This document shows, in pieces, positions 16,321 through 24,567 of a stretch of 64,000 nt of DNA; the first letter of the stretch is position 1; each line of letters opens with the position of its first letter. The DNA is from WLJO01 sp032117595. Lineage in GTDB: Bacteria; Actinomycetota; Acidimicrobiia; Acidimicrobiales; Ilumatobacteraceae. Made by a program: the position numbers and the translations under genes. The stretch covers positions 1 to 64,000 of the forward strand of contig JAULYZ010000095.1 of the NCBI GenBank assembly GCA_032117595.1. Direction: 5' to 3'. The notes below the pieces were generated by a model. The model was not told the origin of the DNA. It ran no database searches and saw nothing but the letters and a program-made list of their open reading frames with translations.

Positions 16321-17487
16321 TCAGTGCGTGAGCCAGGGGGCGCAGAGCCCGTCGAGCTCGCGTACCTCGATGCGATCGCGGTTCTCCCACGTGACCGGGT
16401 TGTTCGGGTCGCGCCGGAGGTTGAATGTGCGGAACGACATCTCGAGGGTGTCGATGGCGAGGATGCGACCGGAGAGGGAGTCGCCGAGGCCGAGGATCAA
16501 TTTGATGGTCTCGAGCGCCTGGATCGACCCGACGATGCCGGGCAGCACTCCGAGCACCCCAGCCTCGGCACACGACGGGGCCAGTTCTGCCGGCGGCGGC
16601 TCGGGGACCATGTCGCGATACGTGGGCCCACGCATCGGATCGAAGACGCTGACCATTCCCTCGAACCGGAAGATCGAGCCGTGCACCACAGGGATCCCGA
16701 GCTTCACGCTCGCGTCGTTCAGCAGATAGCGGCTCGGGAAGTTGTCGGCGCCGTCCACGATCACGTCGTACCCCGGGAGGATGTCCATGATGTTGTCGGC
16801 GGACAGACGGGTGTCGTAGGTGACGACGTTGACGTCGGGGTTGAGCATCGTGAGCGTCTTCTTCGCCGAGTCGACCTTTCGGTCACCGACTCGATCGATG
16901 TTGTGGAGGATCTGGCGCTGCAGGTTCGACGCATCGACCTCGTCCATGTCGACGATGCCGATGGTGCCCACACCGGCCGCCGCAAGGTAGAGCGCAGCGG
17001 GCGAGCCGAGCCCACCGGCGCCGAGCATCAGCACCTTGGCGCCGAGCAGCTTGGCCTGCCCCTCGACACCGACCTCGGGCAGGAGGAGGTGCCGCGTGTA
17101 GCGATGCTTCTGCTCGGCGCTGAGCGACACCGGTGTCCGCCACAGGCGACCCTCGTCCTTCCAGCGACCGAAGCCACCCGCCATCGAGGTGACGTTGGTG
17201 TAGCCGAGTTCCTGCATCGTCTTGGTCGCGAACGCCGAGCGGACACCGCCTGCGCAGTAGACGACGACGGGTGTCGACTTCTCGGGGATCCGGCCCTCGA
17301 CCTGGCCCTCGAGATGGCCACGGGGGATGTGCACCACGTCGAGCAGCGCCCCCTGCTCGTACTCATCGGGCTCACGGACATCGAGCACCACCGTGCCGCC
17401 CGCAGCGATCTGGTCGGCCGCCTCGGCCGGGGTCACCTCGGTGATCTGTGCCTTGGCAGCGCTCAAGAGGTCGCGAAAAGTTGCCAT
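16321..17487 (-). CDS. moeB: Rhodanese-MoeB fusion: sulfur carrier adenylyltransferase with N-terminal rhodanese
   Basis: 388 residues. N-terminal rhodanese domain (about 14-118) with active-site Cys78 in CAGGVRS, then the ThiF/MoeB E1-like domain with the ATP loop GAGGLGS (156-162), ADNFPSRY, and PSCAEAGVLG with Cys306. This reverses the MoeZ order, in which rhodanese is C-terminal. Two positions where zinc cysteine pairs can occur read TYRD (289-292) and NPVT (363-366), so no zinc site is evident. It adenylates the C-terminus of a MoaD/ThiS-like carrier and probably loads sulfur onto it, serving molybdopterin, thiamine or cysteine synthesis. No carrier gene is nearby. A Mo enzyme is encoded at 55025. 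Confidence 0.88.
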   Translation of the reverse strand: MATFRDLLSAAKAQITEVTPAEAADQIAAGGTVVLDVREPDEYEQGALLDVVHIPRGHLEGQVEGRIPEKSTPVVVYCAGGVRSAFATKTMQELGYTNVTSMAGGFGRWKDEGRLWRTPVSLSAEQKHRYTRHLLLPEVGVEGQAKLLGAKVLMLGAGGLGSPAALYLAAAGVGTIGIVDMDEVDASNLQRQILHNIDRVGDRKVDSAKKTLTMLNPDVNVVTYDTRLSADNIMDILPGYDVIVDGADNFPSRYLLNDASVKLGIPVVHGSIFRFEGMVSVFDPMRGPTYRDMVPEPPPAELAPSCAEAGVLGVLPGIVGSIQALETIKLILGLGDSLSGRILAIDTLEMSFRTFNLRRDPNNPVTWENRDRIEVRELDGLCAPWLTH

Positions 17488-17493
17488 GGGCCA

Positions 17494-17499
17494 AGGCTA
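17494..17499 (-). promoter_or_regulatory. Likely -10 element of moeB (TAGCCT)
   Basis: TAGCCT on the minus strand ends six bases before the ATG; same spacing as the class II aldolase and dnaG elements. Confidence 0.55.
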
Positions 17500-17535
17500 C
17501 TGCCGAAAAGCGACCCAAGCGGTCGGGATTCCTCT

Positions 17536-17555
17536 GGCCGGCACGCCTCCCGGCC
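17536..17555 (-). terminator. Hairpin after cobB, candidate terminator
   Basis: GGCCGG and CCGGCC form a 6-bp GC stem with an 8-base loop just after the cobB stop and before the moeB promoter. Position fits termination of cobB; there is no T-run. Confidence 0.35.
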
Positions 17556-17562
17556 GTGTCGA

Positions 17563-18342
17563 TCAGCCGGCGACAGCGAGGAGCTGCGGCAGGGCGTCCT
17601 GGATGTCGTCGCGGATGATGACATCCGCGATCGAGTCCATTCCCGTTGCCCCGCCGTTGACGATGATCACCCTGGCACCGTGTTCCTTGGCCTCAGGGAC
17701 CACCTTTGCCGCCGGGTACACCTGCAGCGTCGAGCCCACTGCGATGAGCAGGTCGCACGAGGCTGCCGCCCGGAACGCCCGCTCGATCACCTCGGGCACG
17801 AGTTGCTGCCCGAACGAGATCGTGTCGCTCTTCAGGATGCCGCTGCGTCCGGCTTCGCGACAGATCAAGCAGTCGGGGTCGGTCTCACCGACCACGACCC
17901 GTTGCAGCGTTTCCGACATCGGAAGACGGTGGTTGCAGGTCCAGCAGATCGACCAATGCATCGTGCCGTGCACCTCGATCACTCGATCGTCCGGTGTGCC
18001 GGCTGCCTGATGGAGTCCATCGACGTTCTGCGTGACAAGGGCGAACATCTGGCCGCGTTCGTGAACTGCTGTGATGGCCCGGTGCGCCACGGTGGGGCGT
18101 GCTTCCCAGGCGGCAGAGGACAGCCTCGCCTGCCACGCAAGTTCGCGGACCTCGGGATCGTTGACGTAGTAGTCGATGTGGGCGAGCTTCTCGGCTTTCG
18201 GATTCTTCGTCCAGAGCCCGTTCGGACCGCGGAAGTCGGGAATGCCAGCGGCCGTGGAGATCCCGGCCCCGGTGACGAACACGATCCGCTGCGCCGCAGC
18301 CACCAAGTCCTGACCCTGTTCGATGTTGTTGTTCGTCGTCAT
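17563..18342 (-). CDS. cobB: NAD-dependent protein deacylase (sirtuin)
   Basis: 259 residues. Sir2 motifs: GAGIST (25-30), TQNVDGLH (104-111), catalytic His125 in EVHGTM, zinc cysteines C133, C136, C158 and C161, and VGSTLQVYPAA near the C-terminus. It removes acyl groups from protein lysines using NAD, typically regulating acyl-CoA synthetases. Start supported by AAGGGG six bases upstream of the ATG, so this gene, unlike many neighbours, has a leader with a Shine-Dalgarno. Confidence 0.94.
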   Translation of the reverse strand: MTTNNNIEQGQDLVAAAQRIVFVTGAGISTAAGIPDFRGPNGLWTKNPKAEKLAHIDYYVNDPEVRELAWQARLSSAAWEARPTVAHRAITAVHERGQMFALVTQNVDGLHQAAGTPDDRVIEVHGTMHWSICWTCNHRLPMSETLQRVVVGETDPDCLICREAGRSGILKSDTISFGQQLVPEVIERAFRAAASCDLLIAVGSTLQVYPAAKVVPEAKEHGARVIIVNGGATGMDSIADVIIRDDIQDALPQLLAVAG

Positions 18343-18480
18343 GGCGATCCCCTTCCGTGACCCTCGGACCGGTGCACCTCAGTACACCAGACCGCACGCC
18401 GTGTGCGGCACGGCAGGTGTGCGCACTACCTGCCCCCTCCTCCGAGGCAACACCGTGCGCCGAACCCGGGAGAGCCGCCG

Positions 18481-18933
18481 ATGCCGACCGCAGCCCACCA
18501 GACCGCCGCCCTGCTCGGGAGCGACAGCAGTCTCCTCGTCATGCCGTGGCCCGAGCACGAACCCGACGACGCCGGGCACGATGTACGGAGCCGATACGCC
18601 GAACTCTTCGTGCTGCCGGTGCTCGGGCCGACGGGAACGTGGCTGCTGCGCCGCCTGGCAGATGGCCTCGACACGTTCCCTGACGGGTACGAACTGGATC
18701 TCGTCGAGACCGCACGCGCACTCGGCCTCGGCTACGTACCCGGACGGATCGGCCCGTTCACCCGGGCACTCGAACGGTGTGTGATGTTCGGCTATGCAGC
18801 GCCGGTCCCGTACGGGCTGGCCGTTCACCGCCGGATCGGCACACTCGCTGCCCGCCAGGTGGAACGCCTGCCCGAGCACCTGCGCCGGCTGCACGAGGTG
18901 GAGATGCGCCAGCGTCCGCTCCGCACCGCCTGA
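18481..18933 (+). CDS. Conserved-looking hypothetical protein, possible winged helix
   Basis: 150 residues. Predominantly helical, with WLLRRLADGLDTFPDGYELDL, ARALGLGYVPGRIGPFTRAL and a basic C-terminus; the pattern of helices followed by a short beta turn resembles a winged-helix fold, but no DNA-binding family is recognised. ATG chosen because GGAGAG lies six bases upstream; the longer frame from 18403 would be Pro/Arg-rich. The 138-bp region before it contains a small inverted repeat (GCCGTG/CACGGC). Convergent with pepA, 14 bases apart. Confidence 0.6.
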   Translation: MPTAAHQTAALLGSDSSLLVMPWPEHEPDDAGHDVRSRYAELFVLPVLGPTGTWLLRRLADGLDTFPDGYELDLVETARALGLGYVPGRIGPFTRALERCVMFGYAAPVPYGLAVHRRIGTLAARQVERLPEHLRRLHEVEMRQRPLRTA

Positions 18934-18947
18934 ACTGCTCAGCGACC

Positions 18948-20390
18948 TCAGGCCGAGAACGACGTGGCGACCTCGATGAGCGTACGCGTCCCGAACGCTG
19001 TTGCACCGCGGGTGAGCCAGCCGTCCTCGGAGTCGGAGTTCATCGTGCCCGCGATGTCGAGGTGCGCCCAGGGCACGGAGCCCACGAACTCGCTCAGGAA
19101 GAGTGCAGCGGTGATCGTCCCTCCGTAGGGGCCACCGACGTTCTTCATGTCGGCAACGTTCGAGTCGAGGAGTCGGCGGTACTCACGGTGCAGGGGCAGT
19201 TGCCAGAGCAGTTCATCGACGCGGGCGCCGGCGTCGCGGACCCGGTCGACCCAGGCCTGATTGTTGCCCAGGACGCCCGCAATCTTGGTTCCCAGCGCCG
19301 ACATGACGGCGCCAGTGAGCGTTGCGATGTCGATGATGGCGTCCGGGGAGTCCTCGACGGCGAGGCTCAGGCCGTCGGCGAGGATGAGACGACCCTCGGC
19401 GTCGGTGTTGTGGATCTCGGCCGTCTTCTTGTTGCGGAACGTGAGCACATCGCCGAGCTTGTATGCACTCCCCGACGGGAGGTTGTCGGTGCAGCAGAGG
19501 AACGCCGTCACTTTCGACCGGCAACGAAGCGCCTTGAGCGTGGACATCGCAGCAAGCACCGCAGCCGCGCCACTCATGTCCATCTTCATCATGACGTGCA
19601 TGCCGTCGGAGGGCTTGAGCGAGAGACCGCCGGAGTCGTACATGACTCCCTTGCCGACGAGGGCAAGGTGACCCGACGGGTTGCGCGGTGAGTAGACGAG
19701 TTTGACGAGCCGCGGTGGTTCGGCCGACCCCTGGTTCACGCCCAGCATCCCGCCGCACCCCATCCGCTCGAGTTCGTCCCGACCGAACACCTCGACCTCG
19801 AGACCGCAGTTCGCCGCAATCTCCTCGGCCTTGGCCGCCATATCACGCGCCGTCAGGTACGCCGGCGGGGTGTTCGCGAGGTCGCGTGCCAGCGTGACGG
19901 CGTCGGCGGTGACCCGACCTCGCGCAAGCCCGGCGCGCACCGTCGCCTCGTTCGCTGCCGCAGCGGTGAGCACCACCCGGGTCAGTCCTCCCTTGGGGGC
20001 CTCGGACTTGTGGGCCGTGAAGCGGTACGACGCGAGCACGAGGCCCTCGACCACCGCCTGCGCCCCCGCCCGACCTGCGCCCTCCACCTCGGCGAGCGAG
20101 GTAGCGATGGTGGAGCGCTTTCCAGCCGAGCGCACGAGTGCTGCCGCTGCATTGCGCAGACCTGCCGCAGTGCGGTCGCGCCGCGTGCCGATCCCGACGG
20201 CGATGAGCGTGGGGCCCTCGGCGGTGGGCAGAACCAGCGTCTGGCCGACCTTGCCCTCGAAACCGTGTGCTGCGAGACGTGCTCGGGAGACGCCGAGGCT
20301 CCGGGGAACCGCACCGTCGGCGCCGACGGGCACCCCGATGGCGTCTGCATCGCGCGGGGCGGATCGGGCGATGTCGATGGTCAGCGGCAT
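18948..20390 (-). CDS. pepA: Leucyl aminopeptidase PepA (M17)
   Basis: 480 residues. C-terminal catalytic domain with the M17 signature NTDAEGRLILADGL (328-341) and two-metal ligands at Lys247, Asp252, Asp271, Asp330 and Glu332. The N-terminal domain (about 1-160) is more variable, as usual. It releases N-terminal residues from peptides in the cytoplasm as a hexamer. The ATG has AAGGAG at 20396-20401, five bases upstream, so translation is Shine-Dalgarno led. Confidence 0.95.
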   Translation of the reverse strand: MPLTIDIARSAPRDADAIGVPVGADGAVPRSLGVSRARLAAHGFEGKVGQTLVLPTAEGPTLIAVGIGTRRDRTAAGLRNAAAALVRSAGKRSTIATSLAEVEGAGRAGAQAVVEGLVLASYRFTAHKSEAPKGGLTRVVLTAAAANEATVRAGLARGRVTADAVTLARDLANTPPAYLTARDMAAKAEEIAANCGLEVEVFGRDELERMGCGGMLGVNQGSAEPPRLVKLVYSPRNPSGHLALVGKGVMYDSGGLSLKPSDGMHVMMKMDMSGAAAVLAAMSTLKALRCRSKVTAFLCCTDNLPSGSAYKLGDVLTFRNKKTAEIHNTDAEGRLILADGLSLAVEDSPDAIIDIATLTGAVMSALGTKIAGVLGNNQAWVDRVRDAGARVDELLWQLPLHREYRRLLDSNVADMKNVGGPYGGTITAALFLSEFVGSVPWAHLDIAGTMNSDSEDGWLTRGATAFGTRTLIEVATSFSA

Positions 20391-20459
20391 GGAGGCTCCT
20401 TCGGTCTGGAGAACGGGACAGGGGTGTCGATCACGGACAGGTATCGATCAGGGCTGCGT

Positions 20460-21005
20460 TCACAACTCTTTGGTGATGATGGAGGTGCCCTCCTGCCACC
20501 GTGCCATCGTCCAGAGCAGGTCCGACAGCCGGTTCAGGTAGGGAACGACGAGCGACGGCGCAGCCGCTGCCGACAGTGAGCGGCGCTCGGCGCGGCGCAC
20601 CACGGTGCGCGCAAGGTCGAGCCACGCCGCAATTCGGTTGCCGCCGGGCACCACAAATTCGGTCGGGGGCTCGAACCGGGTGTCGAGGTCGTCGATGACG
20701 GCTTCCAGCCGGGTCACCATCTCGGGTGACACCGCCGACTGTCCGGGGGTGAGCTTCACCCGATTCTCGGGGAGCGTTGCGAGCTCGGCCATGAGCACGT
20801 ACAGGTCTCGCATGATCGACACGAGCAGGTCGGCAAGCTCGGGGTCGAGCCCACCCTCGGAACGGGCGAGCCCCAGCACCGCCTGCGCCTCGTCGACCGT
20901 GCCATACGCCGCGGGCAGTTCGCTGTCCTTGCGGACCCTGCCCCCGAAGAACAGCCCGGTCGTGCCGTCGTCGCCTGTCTTGGTGTAGATCCGCTCCCGA
21001 CCCAT
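20460..21005 (-). CDS. pduO: Cob(I)alamin adenosyltransferase, PduO type
   Basis: 181 residues. Family signature YTKTGDDGTTGLFFGGRV at the N-terminus forms the ATP site; LARTVVRRAERR and YLNRLSDLLW close the helical bundle. It transfers the 5'-deoxyadenosyl group from ATP to cob(I)alamin, making the adenosylcobalamin that the mutase at 10546 needs. Divergent from metH across 58 bases, so the makers of the two B12 coenzyme-dependent routes share a control region. A TAGCCT hexamer lies ten bases upstream of the chosen ATG. Confidence 0.92.
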   Translation of the reverse strand: MGRERIYTKTGDDGTTGLFFGGRVRKDSELPAAYGTVDEAQAVLGLARSEGGLDPELADLLVSIMRDLYVLMAELATLPENRVKLTPGQSAVSPEMVTRLEAVIDDLDTRFEPPTEFVVPGGNRIAAWLDLARTVVRRAERRSLSAAAAPSLVVPYLNRLSDLLWTMARWQEGTSIITKEL

Positions 21006-21015
21006 GTGGATGGCG

Positions 21016-21021
21016 AGGCTA
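21016..21021 (-). promoter_or_regulatory. Likely -10 element of pduO (TAGCCT)
   Basis: TAGCCT on the minus strand, ten bases before the ATG, allowing at most a few untranslated bases. Confidence 0.5.
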
Positions 21022-21049
21022 CTGGTCATCCGGGCACTGGAGACCCCGC

Positions 21050-21055
21050 TAGCGT
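21050..21055 (+). promoter_or_regulatory. Likely -10 element of metH (TAGCGT)
   Basis: TAGCGT ends eight bases before the metH GTG. The space is too short for a cobalamin riboswitch, so B12 control of metH, if any, must be different. Confidence 0.55.
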
Positions 21056-21063
21056 CTCGACGA

Positions 21064-24000
21064 GTGAGCCGACGCCGATACCTCGATGCAGTCCACAACG
21101 GACTGGTGGTGTTCGACGGGGCCTTCGGCACCTACATCCAGACCCTCGAGCTCGAGGCGGATGCCTTCGGCGGACCGGCACTCGACGGCTGCAACGAGGT
21201 CCTTGCCGTGACCCGACCCGATGTCATCGCCGGAATGCACGACGACTTCCTCGCAGTGGGTGTCGACGCTATCGAGACCGCCACGTTCGGGTCGTTCTCA
21301 CTCGTGCTCAACGAATACGGCCTTGCGCACCGCGCGCACGAGATCACCCTGGCTGCTACCCGCATCGCACGCGAGCGCGCCGACGCGTGGGAACAGCGCG
21401 ACGGACGCCCCCGCTACGTCGCCGGCTCGATGGGACCCGGAACGAAGCTGCCGACGCTCGGGCACATCGGCTTCGTCGAACTGCGCGACTCGTACCACGA
21501 GCAGGCACGCGCACTGCTCGAGGGTGGCATCGACCTCTTCCTCATCGAGACCTGCATGGACCTGCTCCAGGCAAAGGCTGCGATGATCGCCTGCCGGCGA
21601 GCCATGTCGGATCTCGGGCGCGAGGTGCCGATTCAGGTGCAGGTCACCATCGAGACCACGGGCCGCATGCTGGTGGGATCCGAGATCGGCGCCGCACTGG
21701 CATCACTCGCCGCCATGCGCCCCGACGTGCTCGGCATCAACTGCGCAACGGGCCCCGCCGAGATGCAGGAGCACCTGCGCTATCTCGCTCAGCACAGCCC
21801 GGTACCCATCAGCGTCATGCCAAACGCCGGTCTTCCTTCGGTAGTCGACGGCCGGACCCACTATCACCTCTCCCCCGCTGAGCTCGCCGAGTTCCACGTG
21901 CGCCACATCCGTGAGTACGGCATCTCGGTGATCGGTGGGTGCTGCGGCTGTACGCCGGAACACCTCGCGGCCGTGATCGAGGCCGTTCGCGACCTCGAAC
22001 CCGCCACCCGGGCACCGTTGCTCGAGCCGAGCGTGTCGTCGATCTACTCGCCGGTGACCCTTGCCCAGGACAACTCGTTCCTCATCATCGGCGAGCGAAC
22101 CAATGCCAACGGGTCAGCCGCATTCCGCAGGGCGATGCTGGCCGGGGACATCGACACCTGCACACAGATCGCCACCGAGCAGGTCCGAGAGGGAGCCCAC
22201 GTGATCGACGTCTGCGTCGACTACGTCGGTCGCGACGGAACCGCCGACATGCACGCGCTTGCGGGTCGCTTCGCCACGACGGCCAGTGTGCCGCTCGTTC
22301 TCGACTCCACCGAACCCCAGGTGATGGAGGCCGGGCTGTTCCACGCCGGCGGCCGTTGCATCCTCAACTCAGCGAACCTCGAGGACGGCGAGCATCCGGG
22401 TTCCCGTCTCGACCGGGTGATGAGCCTCGCCCGCGAGCACGGTGCTGCGGTGATCTGTCTCCTCATCGACGAGCGCGGCCAAGCACGCGATGTCGAGTGG
22501 AAGATGGAGGTGGCGCACCGCATCCACCGCATCGCAACCGAGCGGTACGGGCTCACCAGCAGTGACCTGATCTTCGACCCGCTCACGTTCCCGGTGTCCA
22601 CCGGCGACGACGACCTACGGCGCGATGCCATCCACACCATCGAGGCGATCCGCCGCATCAAGGCCGAGATCCCCGGCGCCTACACGGTGCTCGGCGTGTC
22701 GAACGTCTCGTTCGGCCTCTCGCCGGCAGCCCGACAGGCACTCAACAGCGTCTTCCTGCACGAGTGCACGGCCGCAGGCCTCGACTCGGCCATCGTGCAC
22801 GCCGGCAAGATCCTGCCGCTTGCGCGCATCCCCGACGACCAGCGCACGGTCTGTCTCGACCTCGTCCACGACCGTCGCCGGCCCGGCTACGACCCACTCC
22901 TGTCCCTGCTCGAGGTCTTCGCCGACGTCAAGACCGTGTCCGACACGATCGTCGATCGATCCGGGTGGACAGTGGAGGAACGGCTCAAGCAGCGCATCAT
23001 CGACGGCGACCGCAACGGCCTCACCGACGACCTCGACGAAGCCCTCGAGGCGGGTACGGATGCCCTCGACATCCTCAACAACACGCTCCTCGAGGGCATG
23101 AAAGTGGTGGGCGAACTCTTCGGCTCCGGACAGATGCAGTTGCCGTTCGTGCTGCAGTCGGCAGAGACGATGAAGATGGCGGTCGCCCACCTCGAGCCCC
23201 ACATGGAGCGGGTCGGGGCCTCCACGTCGAAGGGCACCGTGGTGCTGGCCACCGTGCGCGGCGACGTGCACGACATCGGCAAGAACCTCGTCGACATCAT
23301 CCTCACGAACAACGGCTACGCCGTGCACAACCTCGGCATCAAGGTCGGCATTGCGGAGATGATCTCCAAGGCCCACGAGGTCGGGGCCGACGCCATCGGT
23401 ATGAGCGGGCTGCTCGTGAAGAGCACCCTCATCATGCGCGAGAACCTCGAGGAGCTCAACCGCCTCGGGCTCTCCGACACCCCGGTGCTGCTCGGTGGCG
23501 CAGCGCTCACGCGGTCATACGTCGAACGCGACCTTCGCGCTGTGTACGAGGGAAGGGTATTCTACGGACGGGACGCGTTCGAGGGCCTCCACACCATGGA
23601 CCGCCTCATGGAGATGAAGCGCACCGGCGATTGGGACCCTGCGTTCGGCCGCGAACAGCGCGAGCGCATCGCTCCGGCGCGCCGCACCGGGGCGGGCGAC
23701 CAGCACCTGCCCGAGCGATCGCCCGATGTCGTCACCGACAACGAGGTCTTCGTGCCCCCGTTCCTCGGCACGCGGGTGGTGAAGGGACTGGCGATCGACG
23801 ACATCGCGTCGTACGTGAACGAGACTGCGCTGTTCCGCAACCAGTGGCAGTTCCGACCCGAGCACGACGAGGACGACGAAGCCTTCCGCACGCGACTCCG
23901 GGCAGTCCTGCGGGAACAGATCGCCGCAGCACGAGCGAGCGGTGTGCTCATCCCGCAGGTCGTCTACGGCTACTTCCCCGTGAACTCCGACGTCGACGAC

Positions 24001-24552
24001 CTCCTCGTCTGGACCGACGAGACGCGGACCGACCTCGCCTGCCGTTTCACCTTCCCCCGACAACACGAAGCGCCGAACCTGTGCATCGCAGACTTCTTCC
24101 GGCCGATCGGCGCGGGTCCGGAGCCGGCGAATCTCGACTTCGCCGCATTCCACATCGTCACGATGGGCGCAGAGGTGAGCGAGCAGGCCGCACAGCTCTA
24201 TGCCGCAAACCGCTACCAGGACTACCTCATGCTTCACGGCCTCGGCGTGGAGATGACCGAGGCACTCGCCGAGTTCTGGCACCGGCGGATACGCGAGGAA
24301 TGGGGCTTTGCCGCTGAGGACGGCCCGTCACTCGCAGGCTTGTTCCGCCAGCAGTACCGGGGTGGCCGTTACTCGTGGGGTTACCCGGCCTGTCCCAACC
24401 TCGAGGACAACGCGACCGTCGCAGAGCTGCTCGGCGCGGGCCGCCTCGGTATCAGCGTCAGCGAGGACACTGGCTGGCAGTACCAACCGGAGCAGACCAC
24501 CTCGGCGATCATCTGCCACCACCCGCGGGCGAAGTACTTCGTCGCCCGCTGA
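21064..24552 (+). CDS. metH: Cobalamin-dependent methionine synthase MetH
   Basis: 1162 residues with all four modules. Homocysteine-binding barrel (about 1-315) with zinc cysteines C227, C293 and C294 in GINCATGP and GGCCG; pterin-binding barrel (about 335-610) with IGERTNANGS; cap and B12 domain (about 635-890) with the axial histidine H736 in DVHDIGKN; AdoMet reactivation domain (about 905-1162). It methylates homocysteine from 5-methyltetrahydrofolate. GTG chosen because TAGCGT is eight bases upstream and the N-terminus aligns with the usual start of the barrel. The preceding open frame is antisense to pduO. Confidence 0.97.
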   Translation: MSRRRYLDAVHNGLVVFDGAFGTYIQTLELEADAFGGPALDGCNEVLAVTRPDVIAGMHDDFLAVGVDAIETATFGSFSLVLNEYGLAHRAHEITLAATRIARERADAWEQRDGRPRYVAGSMGPGTKLPTLGHIGFVELRDSYHEQARALLEGGIDLFLIETCMDLLQAKAAMIACRRAMSDLGREVPIQVQVTIETTGRMLVGSEIGAALASLAAMRPDVLGINCATGPAEMQEHLRYLAQHSPVPISVMPNAGLPSVVDGRTHYHLSPAELAEFHVRHIREYGISVIGGCCGCTPEHLAAVIEAVRDLEPATRAPLLEPSVSSIYSPVTLAQDNSFLIIGERTNANGSAAFRRAMLAGDIDTCTQIATEQVREGAHVIDVCVDYVGRDGTADMHALAGRFATTASVPLVLDSTEPQVMEAGLFHAGGRCILNSANLEDGEHPGSRLDRVMSLAREHGAAVICLLIDERGQARDVEWKMEVAHRIHRIATERYGLTSSDLIFDPLTFPVSTGDDDLRRDAIHTIEAIRRIKAEIPGAYTVLGVSNVSFGLSPAARQALNSVFLHECTAAGLDSAIVHAGKILPLARIPDDQRTVCLDLVHDRRRPGYDPLLSLLEVFADVKTVSDTIVDRSGWTVEERLKQRIIDGDRNGLTDDLDEALEAGTDALDILNNTLLEGMKVVGELFGSGQMQLPFVLQSAETMKMAVAHLEPHMERVGASTSKGTVVLATVRGDVHDIGKNLVDIILTNNGYAVHNLGIKVGIAEMISKAHEVGADAIGMSGLLVKSTLIMRENLEELNRLGLSDTPVLLGGAALTRSYVERDLRAVYEGRVFYGRDAFEGLHTMDRLMEMKRTGDWDPAFGREQRERIAPARRTGAGDQHLPERSPDVVTDNEVFVPPFLGTRVVKGLAIDDIASYVNETALFRNQWQFRPEHDEDDEAFRTRLRAVLREQIAAARASGVLIPQVVYGYFPVNSDVDDLLVWTDETRTDLACRFTFPRQHEAPNLCIADFFRPIGAGPEPANLDFAAFHIVTMGAEVSEQAAQLYAANRYQDYLMLHGLGVEMTEALAEFWHRRIREEWGFAAEDGPSLAGLFRQQYRGGRYSWGYPACPNLEDNATVAELLGAGRLGISVSEDTGWQYQPEQTTSAIICHHPRAKYFVAR

Positions 24553-24567
24553 TCCCGCACCGCAGGC

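Noticed and set aside
16321..17487. Missing zinc cysteines of MoeB as a novelty by itself
   Set aside because: As I recall, actinobacterial MoeZ proteins also have YRD in place of the first CxxC, so this alone is not unusual.
16102..18360. 752-codon plus-strand frame opposite moeB and cobB
   Set aside because: No domain, Arg/Asp/His-rich shadow; the minus strand encodes two complete recognised enzymes.
21006..21063. Cobalamin riboswitch before metH
   Set aside because: Only 58 bases separate the divergent genes, far less than a cobalamin aptamer, and no B12-box is visible.
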